Source of the DNA: Anisakis pegreffii | Lineage: Eukaryota > Nematoda > Chromadorea > Rhabditida > Anisakidae | Direction: 5' to 3' | Assembly (NCBI GenBank): GCA_035041965.1 | Contig: JAPYMA010000100.1 | Location: 186,001-250,000, forward strand | DNA length: 64,000 nucleotides | Part shown: positions 1 to 16,727 of the stretch, one piece after another | How positions within the stretch are numbered: position 1 is the stretch's first letter | Layout of the letters: every line of letters begins with the position of its first letter | Translations under genes and position numbers: made by a program | The notes under the pieces: model-generated | Told to the model about the DNA's origin: nothing | What the model saw: only the letters and a program-made list of their open reading frames with translations | The model's database searches: none

Positions 1-105
1 TGTCCGTTAGACAAATTGTCCGTTAGACGAACTGTCCATTAGGCCAATGTATCTTTAGGCAAACTGTCGTTAGGCTAAATGTCTTTAGACAGATTGACTG
101 GGTAC
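1..105. mobile_element. Terminal repeat block of a Mutator-like/foldback transposon, cut by the window edge
   Basis: The first hundred bases are six or so imperfect tandem units of 15-17 bp, of the form TGTCCGTTAGACAAAT, ending near ...TGACTGGGTAC. The reverse complement matches the left end of the element at 51574: both read GTACCC-GTCA followed by repeated (T)GCCTAA-GACATTT units. This is therefore an end of a second copy of that family, in the opposite orientation, with the rest of the element beyond the window edge. The family assignment rests on the copy at 51.6 kb, which has long inverted arms and a 10-bp target duplication. Confidence 0.7.
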
Positions 106-605
106 TCGTAAATCAGTCGATACGGTATCACTTTCATAAACTAAGATGTAAAGCTAATAACTCATTCCATCTCTCAAACGATGATGCTTTTTAAACAATG
201 TAAGTTAAGGGCCCCTAGATTTTATAACTCGGTAAGAAGATAACGAAGTCGACTGTTTATATGATTAGTAATATTCGATCCAATCGAACTGATGCGATGT
301 ATTTGAATCGATAATTCTCCGAATAAAAATTCAACCTTCGGTAAGTAAGCAAAACGAAAACAAGCATCAAACCGATGAGGTGATACTGGATTGGGTTGTA
401 TGAATATTAAAATCGTCCATTGAAGCTGTTTCAGTAATCATTTCGGATCCAGTATCTTCTTCGTGTTCCGCGAACAACTGAATAAATGTGACAGAATGAA
501 CGAAGTTGTTCAATCTTGACTTATATCCCAGTCATGAGGAAACGAAGGAATTTGAGAGCACAGCTATTCGAAAAGGAACGCAGATAATGCAATTAGTTGT
601 ATGAA
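106..605. other. Intergenic stretch, nothing recognised
   Basis: This is AT-rich sequence with no open frame that carries splice signals, no RNA gene and no clear repeat. It lies between the transposon end and the 3' end of the CPG4-like gene. Confidence 0.5.
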
Positions 606-611
606 TTTATT
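606..611 (-). promoter_or_regulatory. Polyadenylation signal AATAAA of the CPG4-like gene
   Basis: On the minus strand an exact AATAAA lies about ten bases beyond the TGA stop at 621-623. Such a short 3' UTR is common in nematodes. The signal supports 621 as the true end of the gene. Confidence 0.6.
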
Positions 612-620
612 GCTGATACA

Positions 621-3600
621 TCAAAAATAAAAATTCTCGGGTTCATTTAGTGTCAACGTTTTTGGACTGAGAGAAAAAAGTACGCGAAGCCAACCAACCG
701 CATTATATTTAGCTGGATCGACGATATACATACATTCGTCAGGAAGTGCTTCAAGGTAAATCTTCGCCAGTTGTCCAGCAACTGGCGACGATGAGTTATC
801 AAGATCATTACGAAGACGTTCACTCGCAACAATTATTTGCTTGAGTGCGATATCCTTAATCAATGCTTCCAATCTTATTCCATTTAGAAATTACATATCC
901 ATTTCAGTTCAACTTTCATTTTGAGAATTGTTCTGTGTTGATCCAAAACACGAATGTGTTCTCACAAATATATCACTTAATTTTTGAGCATATTATTTGG
1001 TTAATGAGCATATCATTGTAAAGGTAATCACTGAATATACTTCAGCATGATTTCATTCATAAAATGAGAAGATTCAATCGTACAACTTTCATAATCATCT
1101 TCCATAATGCACCATTGGTCGAATAGTGGCAAAATAAATAAAAATCAACTCACTCTGAAAATATCTCCTGAACCAGCACATTTTTTGTTCGATTCCGAAA
1201 TTGTGCATTTCACGATACATTCGAGACTGCTGCAACTAAGTAATATTTCGAAAAAACTTCAAATGCAGCAATAATAAGTTACTTTACTCACTTAATAAAA
1301 AATATTGAAATCAGTTAAGAGTGTTCGACGAAATAAGCTTGAATACTTATTTTTCAAATGTCGCTGTAGCAATACTACTTATTTTCTGAAATTGCGTTAT
1401 GGTATCAACAGGGCATTGAAAATAAAGACAACATACCGGCAAACTGGAGTAATACTGTCGAAAAATGCGAACGGATTGACTGTCGCAGACGGCGAAGAAT
1501 CAAACTGCACAGTTGCATCAGCTGGATGACGGCATTCGGTCGCACACTGATTCACGGTTTCAGCATCTTGCGATTGAATGCATTCGCTCACAAGTCGAAA
1601 CTCTTAAAACTGTTTCGGATCACTGCAGAATGAATGCTTATCAACACCGTTATCTTCACAATATGAATGTCGTCAAGAAATATGCACAACGAAAAGTAAT
1701 GAATACTCAAATAATGTTTCATGTATTATGCCTTCAACTTTATCCTTGCAAATATATTCACTGAGTACGATTCGTCTCGTTAATTCATCAGGATCAGCAT
1801 CGTTACATGTTGCTGCACACTTGATCAGCTGTTCATAGGCACTGCAAGGGATGTCAATTCATTTCAGTGGTCAACAATGACATATTGTTAATATTCTGAG
1901 ATACTGATGAGTTGCCATCTTATGATAGATTACAATTAACATGATCGAACACACATTTCCTTTCAACCTACTGTTGAACATTCGTAACCAACAAAATATT
2001 TTGATATGCATTTGACTTATACTTCTATACAGTTATTATATTTCTTGTACAACTTAATTTAAATCACACACTGATGATGTGAAAAACTGTAAACATTTAA
2101 AAAAAAGATGCACACTTACTAAGCCATGACTTTAATTTTCTGTAACTTCAGTGACATTCTCTGATTTATGATTGCTGAACTTTTATTCTGGTCAATTTCT
2201 TCGGTAGAAGATCATTTTGTTTCAGTTCCCCATATTGTACGTGCTTCTCATGAAGTATCTACGTTATACCGTTATACACGTTGACATGAATAATTGTACT
2301 GACTGTTTGTGCAATTGTGACAGAGCAAGATAATGACGGCAATCGAAGAGCGTTTGCTGAACATCATTTTAGTAATCTTTATGCCGTTATTTAAACCTAT
2401 TTGAAAAGAGTGTTCGTTCAATGGGCAGCGTTGAAATGATTGCTCAAAAAATGTCTCTTTTGTTTCGCTTGAATGGATAAGGAACAGTAGCGCATACAGT
2501 GCAGCAGAAAATATTCAAAGCAATCAAATAGCAATCTACCAGATCACGTCCCTCATAACATACCAACGATCTAAAAGGTTCCAGTTCGTTAATAATATTC
2601 ACCTCCGCTAACAACACTTCTAATAATCGACCATCTATTTTTGTATGTTTTCATAATCAACCACATATATCAACATTTATATTTTAAAAAAAAGTTAAAT
2701 AAACAACTCAACACATACATTCAAATGAATTTCAGTAATCACTTCGTTATCTGCCAAGCATTTATAAATAATTCACCTACAACTGAAGTAACTAAAGAAA
2801 CGTCCGAAATGAGATAATGAATATGATGCAATCTCTACGCCCAATCGGTGTAGAACTTACTTAGTCATTTGTTAAACACAATTTTCATAACGGTTAAATT
2901 CAACTAAACTGTGACTGTGGAAAGAATTCCAGAATTGCAAACTAATAATTTCAGATGTGCAATTAAGTTATTTTTGCTCCCATTTCGGAACGAATTTCGA
3001 TTTTCAAAAAATGAAAATGGAAATCCAGATGTGAGGCGAGAGCAACTGATCATTGGTAGGCAATAGCGCACTACTCACCATTCTGTCTCTGTCGAGCTAC
3101 CTTTTCATATAAAGGGAAGTACAGTGATTATTTCCACTGCAATAATTATAGAATTAGCGTCACGAAATAGAATTAATCAACGCTATTTTCTTACATAAGC
3201 GTTGCAAACTTCCACCAACTCGCAACATTTTGTCTACATGAAAACGCTTAATTCTTCCGACACCAACATACTTAAAATAAATATTTGCACTCTAGTACCG
3301 GTAAGTGCCGAATTCGAGCTTACTGTAGTCGCACGCGTTTGAACGGGTCGAGGCTAACTATTCAATCTTACCTCAGAGGTTTGCTATAACTACACCATTA
3401 GCATTCCTTCTAAGCTCACTAAGTCAGATAAGTTCCGTGACAGTGCAATGAAGTTTTCTTCATTTCTATTCTCGCAAGGAAAGGATATAGTAAGAGCCGA
3501 GTGATCGAGACTCTCGGATGAAATGCTCGGCGTGTTGCTATACTTGGAAGGGAATGGAAAGATGCAGGGTGGAATACCGCCAGTTGATTGCTTTCATCTT

Positions 3601-4741
3601 TGAATTTTGTTGCCATCATTGGGTTATTTTCTTATTGTTGAACTTTGCTTTCTATTGTTACTAGGTTTTTCGCTACTGAATGGTTAAACAGCAAAAAACC
3701 TTTTCAACCTTTTTATCTGTTCAATAGCTTAACAGAGTTATTTCTCAGACCAATCAGCAGCAGGAATACAAATTTTTAAGGAAGAGTTGAAAGTAGCAAT
3801 TAGCGAACTAGTTTTGCGGAGTAGCGTTCTAGCGACAACTATCGCTATTTTTTTCGGTTAGCGACACTTTCAGCGTAGTTTTCACTACTTTTTCGTCAAT
3901 GGCGCCACTAGCGGATTGTTTTTAGCTGAACATAAATATTGTTTAGCAATTCAGCGATTAGCGAAGCTAATCTGTTTCAGTAGCACGTCCATTACATTTT
4001 TTAAATAGTAAGATAGTAATTAAATGGTCAAGCCAAAATTCGATGGCAGGCTTCAATAAGAAGCACTATTGAACTCTACAATACTGAGCCATTTCTTGAA
4101 AACTATGGAGAAATGGTCCAATACTGCACAGTTCAATATTGCAGTGTACGATAATGCAGAGCGCATGAAATTGCTTTCACTTCATCATTACTCACAATCA
4201 GTGAAAATTGATCTTGTACAAAGTTACTCCCAGTAAATGCTCATCATCAATCAATCTGTTGAATGAATGAGAATGAATAAATCGAATGTCAGACATTTTT
4301 GTCGTTTTTTTTTAGATAACAACTGAGAATCGTTTTCGAAGAACGTATAAAGAACATCCAAAACGGCACAAAAACAATCAATGTTCTTCAAGTCATCCTG
4401 TGCAATTCTAAATTGTTTAAGCTTATTAGATATAATAGTCCCATTAAAGAAAAACAAAAGTGAAAGTTTGAATTTTCCATCCGTACAAGAGGCATATACA
4501 AATTAGGTGATAAGTATTTTTTCTATTCTCAAGAATGATGCCGAGAACTAAATGTGAACATATTCGCTTTTGACAGTGAGAGTGTACATTAAAGTGGCTC
4601 ACCTGCAGAACTGCTCGATATTAATAATAGTCTTTTCGAAGTTCCGAAGATTACTGGCTGCAAATACCGTAGGGCCATCCCTGAAGCAGTCGTTCAAGCA
4701 TGCACTGCTCGTCGTAACTGTTGCTTGTGATGGAATTTGTG
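621..4741 (-). CDS. Secreted cysteine-rich protein, CPG4 (chondroitin proteoglycan 4)-like; 5' end not found
   Basis: Five minus-strand exons join in one frame: 4603..4741, 1739..1841, 1437..1600, 1154..1235 and 621..854. The first has an excellent acceptor (a long T run then CAG) and donor GTGAGC. Later donors include GTATGT and GTGAGT. The junction phases agree (2, 0, 2, 0). About 240 residues are recovered. They begin after a Thr/Ser-rich linker and contain C-x3-C, then an FC-SAYEQL-x2-C-x3-C segment, EYIC, SEC, NQC-x3-C and CSSLEC-x3-C, and end in a charged, mostly helical tail. Paired C-x3-C motifs followed by an FC-x-x-Y-x-x-L-x-x-C step are what I recall of the nematode CPG4 domain, which is secreted and extracellular. 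The function is unknown. A signal-peptide exon ending in phase 1 should lie upstream of 4741; a 21-base mini-exon at 5806..5826 fits that phase but is unproven. The 1739 donor (GTTGAA) and the 1600 acceptor are the weakest joins. The family name is inferred and uncertain. Confidence 0.6.
2300..2367 (-). other. Possible alternative first exon with signal peptide, inside intron 1 of the CPG4-like gene
   Basis: Starting from tandem ATGs at 2362-2367, the minus strand encodes 22 residues: a short basic start (MMFSKRSS), a hydrophobic core (IAVIILL) and CHNCTNS. It then meets a GTACAA donor in phase 2. That phase joins exactly to the exon at 1841 and would give a shorter secreted isoform lacking the first C-x3-C module. 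There is no transcript evidence, the donor is mediocre, and a hydrophobic stretch of this size can arise by chance in AT-rich DNA. Confidence 0.3.
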
Positions 4742-7020
4742 CTGAAAAAAAAATCAGCTTTGAAACAATTCAACACAGGAGTACGATTGATTTCGGCTCT
4801 TAGAATGCAGTTGTTAGACGCTACGAGGTGAGGTATGAGGATTGAAAATCAGAGGTTTGAGTTCGCAGTATCCATTTATAGTGGGGCTTGTTCTATTCAA
4901 TTCAAGGACAAACTCAACCATATTCTATCATTTTTCGTCGTCATATGCTTTTTTCCGTCATTTATTCCATTCTAACATTGCGGCGATAATGAAACAATGA
5001 TTACAGTTATCATTCGAAAAATGAATAACCTTCAAATGGTTTTTCGTCACCCCAAAATTTGGCGAATCATTCGATTCTGGTTACGGATTACCTTGAATAA
5101 CAAGCATATACTGGACTAAACAATTAAATTGTTTAAATTCATGGTTTGTTAAATGTATTTGTACTTCTGTTTCGTTACAGTTCATTTTGAAGGTAGTTGT
5201 TCATACTGATCATCAATCAAGAGATTACCTAACAAAAGAGTTATCCAAAATTATAAAACATGTTTTCAAAATCTATTGAATGAATTGATGGATGTGCACT
5301 GAACATTCTGCGTTTTGAATCATTGAAGAACGATTTTCCAAAATGATAATTTGATTTTTTTCAAGTTGAAAACTACTAGCAATCTTTGATTAAATCGAGA
5401 AAATTATGTGAAATAGCTCGGATTCGGTTCAATAGAACGCACCGCTTTCCGTGCTGAATTTACGTCATTCAAATTTTAAAATTGGATGCGAGCAAATCTC
5501 ATCTGCATAAGGCTTTGTTTGTGTTATTGTTTACATCTTCCTCTGTTGTCGCGTCATTGCAAAATATGAATGTTGAAGAGGACCTTGTAATGACCTCAAT
5601 TACTGTCAGCTACTTTAAATGGAATTCAATCAAACGCTTCTATGCGAAAAAATTGGCACTGCATAGACTGAACTAGATATTATAGCTTGACTGCATCAAT
5701 CACGAACTGATTGCTTTATCGAGACTAGAACGTATAAATTTTAAGCAATTCAATTGAAAATTTCTGCCATTTCATGAATTAAATGTATGAAGGAAAAAAT
5801 TATACTGTAAGCCTCGGCTCCGGCCGCTGAAGATTGCTGTGATACTTTTTCTTGAGGGAGCTAAAAGCTATTTTGGTTACGGAGTTTACGCATCACTGAT
5901 CAGAACTGGCTCTATTTGTATTGGGAATGTCAATAGCGAAACTGCGTACGATTCCACCGAAAAAATTCGTTGCAGAGGCACAACCACGGTCAAAAGAACA
6001 TCGTTAACTGTAGTTCAGCACTTCGGAATTTCGAATTATCAAGTGAATGAATAATTTTTAATAATTATGAAGATACAGCTTTGAGCTGGTTTATATAAAT
6101 ATTTATTTTATTGCTGATCAGTTGTAGAAAACATCTGTTCAATTGAATGAATGAGATAATCATGAGTTCGTTTCATCAGTTCAATCAGTAAACCCATATG
6201 TTACATTAATGCTCATTCTGGTTCTTACGATGACTTCCAAGATTTGCATGTTCTTTCGACGACTTGCAGAAAACAGTTACATTATGAAATGAATAAATGT
6301 AAACAGATTAACAATAAGACACCTGCTCCAGATTGCGGTAATCAATAAACCATCTCTATTTGCATCTTTCTATGCAGACACCAAAAAAAGCTGTTCAACA
6401 TTTAATCGAGCTCAGAAAACAATCTCAAATACCTCCTATCAAGAGCGTTCACAAGACTCGAGAGAAATATTATGTATTTGTACGCTTGTTTTATGATCAA
6501 CTTCGATTTTATCGTAAGATCTTCCCTATAAGTTTCTCTCTCATTCTCCTACTTCTTTGTTCCTACCTGATAACATTGTGGCTAACATACCTCATACCAA
6601 TCTTGTTCGAAAGAAGAACTCGAAGTGAAAGCTGATGTAATATTAAATAGACAAAGGAAATACTATAAGAAACTAAGCATCTGAAAGAAATAAATGCAGA
6701 AAAAGGAACAACAAGATGGAAGGAGAGTTAACATGTGTGAATATGTGTATGTAAACGATCTGAAAGAACTTAAGAATGGATCCCACTGTTGTAATTCATT
6801 AATTAAGATCCCACTGCTGGTTTCGAATTTATAGGTGATATGAAGACCCATCCAGAAAGAAAACGGTTCTGAAGTATTTTCAAAAAAACGGAAGAATGGT
6901 AACTGCGAGCCGCAACAATTGCACGACAATTCGGTGCGAAAACTCGAATGTTGAAGGTGTTTACGAAGAACGGAATAAGCATTTTTAAGAATGGTGGCTA
7001 CTAAATCGAAATTGAGTTCA
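4742..7020. other. Stretch with no confirmed gene
   Basis: Around 5826-6035 the minus strand is open in two frames over about 40 codons after an ACAG acceptor at about 6010, and a 21-base segment at 5806..5826 sits between a TTCAG acceptor and a GTATAA donor. These may be upstream exons of the CPG4-like gene, but I could not decide the frame. A 91-codon plus-strand frame at 6360-6635 encodes one membrane-like segment and has no splice or family support. I see nothing else. Confidence 0.35.
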
Positions 7021-7021
7021 G

Positions 7022-7067
7022 AGATTGTCTCAAACGATGTTCGTTTGAGACAATCTCAAACGAACAT
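7022..7067. repeat. Perfect inverted repeat with two competing hairpins
   Basis: The 16-base arm AGATTGTCTCAAACGA is followed by TGT and then its exact reverse complement (7041-7056). The sequence continues CAAACGAACAT, which is the reverse complement of ATGTTCGTTTG in the middle of the first hairpin. Two mutually exclusive stems (16 bp with a 3-base loop, or 11 bp with a 9-base loop) can therefore form. A related AGATTGTCTC-like word recurs at about 7079. No gene overlaps it. Confidence 0.85.
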
Positions 7068-7346
7068 ACTGAACGATGATTGTCTCAAAACGACACAGAA
7101 AGTTGCAAAACTATCAAATGAAAGCAGAGAGCCTTAATGAGACGTGTTGCCGACTTGATATTGAAATAGACTAGTGAACAGATGTAAAATTTCCCAAACA
7201 AGTACCCTCATCTAACTGGAACCCTGACACTCATACAACTCGAAAGAAGAGCAGTATTAACAGGTAATGAAATCATGAATGATTTCACGTCAGGATAACG
7301 ACAGAACGAATGTATCGACTAGCATACCTATTCATTGGAATAGGAT

Positions 7347-11827
<4,481 letters not shown>

Positions 11828-14186
11828 TCATGATATGACACACGTACTTTTACTGTGTTTCTTTGCGATACGCTCTATTTCCGAGATATCAATACCACTA
11901 TAAGCACGTGCTGAGGGCATTGATTGTCGTCGTTTTGTCATTATGGTTGGATGAAAGCCTTGCATTTGATCGAGTAGTTCGCCAAACACTTGCTCGACCT
12001 GAAAAATAACCATCAATTTGATAAAAAGGGCACAAATCAAATCGCTAAATCAGATATCCCCGAAGGATCATGGATGCGAAAAATTTAGCGAAAGTGTTTG
12101 CTTTAAGTAACTAAAAATGAATCGTTCAAAGTTTAAAATTTTTTTCGTGTTCAGATTGAGAGCATTTACTGAGTCAGAAATGTTCTCTTGAGAAATGCTC
12201 ACTGAACACATCCAACAATCGAGGGTGTTTCAAGTTTAGCGTAATTATGATTGAACTTTTAAACGAACCCGATGACCGTTTTTAGCTGAGACGGGCACAA
12301 AAGGAATGAGCTGTGCTGAGGCGAATTTGCGAACATTCTCACAAGGCCAGTCGCCCTCGCTTTCGTATAAATCGCTTTTATTACCCAGCAGCAAGATCGG
12401 TGCTCGTTTCATATTTCTTTCGCGAATTTCTTCGACTATCCTTTTTGCCTCTTCGAATGAATCCGGATCATTAGCCGCAAAAACAACCTATTATTTGTTT
12501 GAATTCAATTTCAAACAGTAATCTCACAGCACGAAACCTTTAACTTTTCGAAAATTGCTCATTTTAAGACTATGTTAATCCATATTTTTTAGAACTCATT
12601 GCTGCAAAGATGGATAATTATTATCGCAAAAATTTATTCTTGGGTTTATTTGGCCCTATATTCATCTATATTCAATTCAGCAACAAAGTCAGGAAGAACG
12701 AATCTGAAGCTGTGTTTTCACAAGGTCATCATCATATATAGTTAACTGAGTTTATTTGGGAAAAAGCTTCTGCATGCTTCACAATGAATACACGATCTGC
12801 TGCACAATATAAGGAAATGAAAAACAGCGAACGCCTTCAACGGCAGTTAAAAAAATAGTGGACCACTGGCAAATTCAGGAAAATTACTTTTCACATTATT
12901 ACTTAGGCATAAATCCCGAAAGTTTAATGAAGTGTTAGGGCTACTCAAGATCCTTAAAAGTAATTATTGCACTCATGAGTCTTGCAACTAAGGAAGAAGA
13001 ACGGATTCGTGACATTTAATTTTTATACACAGAAAGAGAGTCAAACTTACAATGAAAGCATCACCGGTCCTCGCATAAAGATGTCGCATAGCGAGAAAAT
13101 CATGAGATCCACCGGTATCAATAACCTTTAACCATCATAAACTTCAGTTGCCAAATAAACAAGTTCACACTAGTGGATCAAGTCACCAACTCACAAACTT
13201 TCCAGTTACGAACAACTGCACATGTGAACATCATCACAAACACTGCGTACTAATGTCTTAATTTTGACATCTTAATTTACTGATAAAATATCATTGCATA
13301 CAGCGATAAATGATATTCATGCACATATGTTGTGAGCTTTCTTTGTGGAATTCACATGTGATTCAACATAGAAATGTCCTTTGGAAGACAGCTCGTCGGT
13401 TATTCGTAGCATAATGAAGTGTTCAAAGGGTTTTATTTACGAAGATCATTAGTGCTTCCAGTGAACGGATAAAGTATGGCTGGCAAGTGAATGTGCTCAA
13501 TTATCGCGATAACTGTAAAAGAATCAGCAGTATGAAAGGATGGGTGCAAGTTAGAATATGAGCATTTTAAGTTGAGATAATGATGATGAATGATAAGAAA
13601 AACCTGTAATAAAAGTTCGTCGCCAGCATCATTGTTGTATTCAATCCAGTTGAATTCTTCAACCGTTGGACGATATTCGCTGATGAACGTATCCCAAAGA
13701 AATTGTCCAACTAATGCACTTTTACCAACCTATGTAATTGATGAACGCATCGAGTGAAAGCGTTTTTAAAAAGATTGCCCGAATCTTACGTTGATTTTAC
13801 AAAACACTCATAATATTTACTATTCGATAAGACAATTTCTACTTATGATTCATTCAGTACTAACAGCTCCAATGACTAGTTATCAGCAGTAAAACTTCAC
13901 TGACTTGTACATATTTGAAATCAACAAAAAACCTTAGATGCTCCAAGCACGATCAATGTGTATTCTTGCTGCTTTGCAAATGGTACAGTTGAACGAGCGC
14001 GCCCACGGCGTGCAGCACTAGGACGTATTGTACTGCAACTTCTTTCTAGAGGTTTCGGCCCAGTACGATCAGATGTCCTTGAACGTATTTCATTAGCCAA
14101 TTCACCTTTCAAATAATGACTGAAATCCAATTGAAAAAGATTCAGGCAATGAAAATTCGATCAGAAAAAGAATACCTTCGCTGCAT
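11828..14186 (-). CDS. Ras-family small GTPase, RASD (Dexras1/Rhes)/DIRAS-like, prenylated
   Basis: Six exons on the minus strand join in phase: 14176..14186, 13933..14119, 13604..13729, 13051..13125, 12269..12487 and 11828..11998 (stop at 11828). They give 262 residues. Residues 1-56 are a basic, Ser/Arg-rich extension absent from classical Ras. Then come the P-loop GASKVGKS (63-70, split between two exons), switch I EYRPTVEE with its Thr at 88, DTGGSHDF at 111-118, GNKSD at 168-172, VSAKN at 199-203 and a C-terminal CVIS box at 259-262 for membrane anchoring by prenylation. The DT-x-GSH/GNH switch II, the SKVGK P-loop and the CVIS end are typical of RASD1/2 and DIRAS and not of H-/K-Ras. 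The Gln61 position is Ser (115) and the Ala59 position is Gly, which in DIRAS/RASD proteins go with low intrinsic GTPase activity and a largely GTP-bound state. The long cationic insert of mammalian RASD proteins is missing. The first 11-base coding exon is the least certain part. Confidence 0.9.
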
Positions 14187-16423
14187 GTGTGATTCTTATG
14201 TGCATAAAGTGAGAGTTGTTATGGGTGTTCGTACTGCATATCATCACGCTTCAGAGCCGAAAAACACACCGATGATACATACAATTTAACGCTTATCAAC
14301 GCACTTTCGAATGTCATACATCGCCCTAAAGGTCAACATTTCATTTGTTTAGTGTATTTCATACAACAAGTTGTTACTTTCTTCAAATGTGTAACATAAA
14401 CGGAATCGGATGTACATAATAGCGTAACTACTGAATGTCAGCTTTAACTGAGCCTACGCAAATTTCAACGAAATCCTAAGTTGACACCTACACAAGCTTC
14501 GGTCAATCCGAGCGCAATCATGATCAAACATTCAGAGAACGCTTTAAAAAATTTCAGCTTGAATACTGAATTCATCCTCAAAAAAAAAAACATACACATG
14601 TAATTAGAAATATGAATGAGCATTCGATAATTACATGGTAATTCTATCATAACAAGACAATGAATAACGTTGTTTCCTGCTCATTGTTGATTTTATTATT
14701 TGACGACAGGAAGCAGTATATGTGATCGATCAACACCTAATTCATGTTTTTTGAGTAATAAATGCTATCATGAAATTTTAGTAGGCACATGAAACGAATG
14801 TACATGCATAGGAAATAGAGCAGCATTTTGATAATTGGAAACGAAATTTGAGGAGCGACTAAAAATTGGAGTCATTGTGGCCATCAGATGAGTCTAAATC
14901 GTCCGTTGCGTAATTAGTTTTGAGTAAACGTAATTTCATTCGTACAGTAATGCGGAAAATGAATTGAATTGCTTATTTGAATTCTGATCAAATTACGCAT
15001 AGATGTCACTTGAGCACAAGGACGAATGTTGAACTGAAAATCAGACGGAAACTCAGAACAACAAACGCAGTATATCAAGCAGCAACACGGCAAAAAATTT
15101 AATGACTGCAATGATGAAATCAAGAAGAGCAACGAACCAGAGATAGTTTTGACAGCAAATCGGTTTATGAAAATAAGATAATGCTATTCGAGTGTTGAAT
15201 AGGAAATTGACCAACCAACGTGCTTATTGTTAGTGGGTATGCAATTATGCGTGATGAGGCGCTGTCATGTGATGCACATAGCTAGGTAGGTTAACGCCTT
15301 GATAGCCATCCAAATTAATGTTGTGAACGATAAATTAAACTTATTTCGTGACAAGCTGTATGTACTGAATTTGCTCATCTCATTTCAACATGGTCAGTTG
15401 CTCATATAACCTCTCGAAACCTCCTAAAGTATCACTTTTGCTTCGGAACGAATTTAAGTGTAATTTGGAACACACTGATAAACGGATCCGTATGATTTCC
15501 GTTAGAATTTTAAACAGGAGGTGAAACTCATGAAAGGAATGAAATGAGTGCGAAAGAATAGGACATTAATTAAGCTCAATAAGGTGCGTGGCTCAAAGAG
15601 ACATGAACTCGTCATTGTTGACCGAATAAATGAATAAATAAATAAACAAAGTGCAACGAAAATGTGACCACGCAAGTTGCAACTGAGACTGATAAATATG
15701 TGAGTTCATCAGAAAGAGGTTTCAGTGCTTTTATGAAAAGCCACTTCATGAAATGATATGTGGCATCAAACTTGGTGAGAAAATTATCTGTTTAACATCA
15801 GAAGTTGTTTCCGATGAACTCATTCAGTGATAGCTATTCGTCGTAAACATGTCGTCTTGCTTAAATACGAACCATTTTAATTCTGTCATATTGGTAGCAG
15901 CTTCCATAAATAGTATCATGCAGTGAAAAAAATCCACCAGCTAATAACCAATTCTTTCATCATTTTCTCCCGCAAATTCATGCGCACGATACAAGCGTAT
16001 ACATTTGAGGAGGCGTGAAATGAACAAACTCGCTCGAAAGTTTGATGAGTGAGTTTTTCGCTCCATTCTAGACAAAGTTCAACAAGCGAAATGCTGACAA
16101 ACAAAACAAAAACAAACATCAAAATACGCATAATTATTGCAAAGAAATATCGAATGCAAACGAATGCATATAATATTAGATGACATTCACAATGAATGAA
16201 CGAGCGCAACGTGAAGATAATTTTCTCAGAATACCACCTCGATAATGGCCAATAAAAACTGAAAGTAGCAAACAAAAATGAAAAAAGACATTAATAGAGA
16301 TATATTTTAATCACAGAAAAGGTGATTCCACAGTGCGAAATGATATGAGAATGCAATATGTAAATCATCATAATTATTCTAACAATCAAGTAATTCATCG
16401 ATACTGTTAGCTGAAAAGAGTTG
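14187..16423. other. Upstream region of the GTPase gene, no confirmed gene
   Basis: The GTPase promoter should lie just above 14186, but I see no recognisable element. A minus-strand frame ending at 15916 contains an internal Met followed by a strongly hydrophobic stretch (MRILMFVFVLFVSISLVE, about 16131-16077) and then a possible GTTTGT donor. It could be a signal-peptide exon, but nothing else supports it. A minus-strand segment at 14914-15030 follows a good GATTTTCAG acceptor, also without family resemblance. Confidence 0.35.
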
Positions 16424-16489
16424 ACTAAAAGTTTGAGGTGATAAAATTAAAAGTTTGAAGTGATGAAACTAAAAGTTTGAAGTGAACAG
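16424..16489. repeat. Short minisatellite, three 22-bp units
   Basis: Three consecutive 22-base units share the core AAAAGTTTGAAGTGAT, with one to four differences each (16424-16445, 16446-16467, 16468-16489). The flanking sequence does not continue the pattern. Confidence 0.85.
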
Positions 16490-16727
16490 AAGCTGATGTG
16501 ATGGGAAAACATGAGAATAAAGAATAGAAACCGCATTTTAAGAAGTGAAAGCAAATAAAATTTTTCATTAATGCAGAATCATTCAACACAGAAGTTTTAA
16601 CACTTTTCATTCTAAAGTTCGATGCACCTCAATAAACAAATACTCAAGATGTCAATCAAATCAAAACTAATAACGCAATAGTGTAATTGCTGAAGTCATA
16701 TTTTGGGAAAATTACCATCACGATTAC

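Noticed and set aside
4251..4457. Minus-strand frame with KLKQFRIAQDDLKN as an exon of the CPG4-like gene
   Set aside because: It is phase-compatible with the exon ending at 4603, but the join to 1841 restores the expected cysteine spacing much better. I keep it only as a remote alternative.
5482..5676. Plus-strand frame with a signal-peptide-like start
   Set aside because: It begins at TTG, there is an in-frame stop upstream with no ATG, and no acceptor precedes it.
15916..16275. 119-codon minus-strand hydrophobic frame as a membrane protein gene
   Set aside because: The composition is what AT-rich DNA gives by chance, and no flanking exons or family match were found. Only a possible signal peptide inside it is noted.
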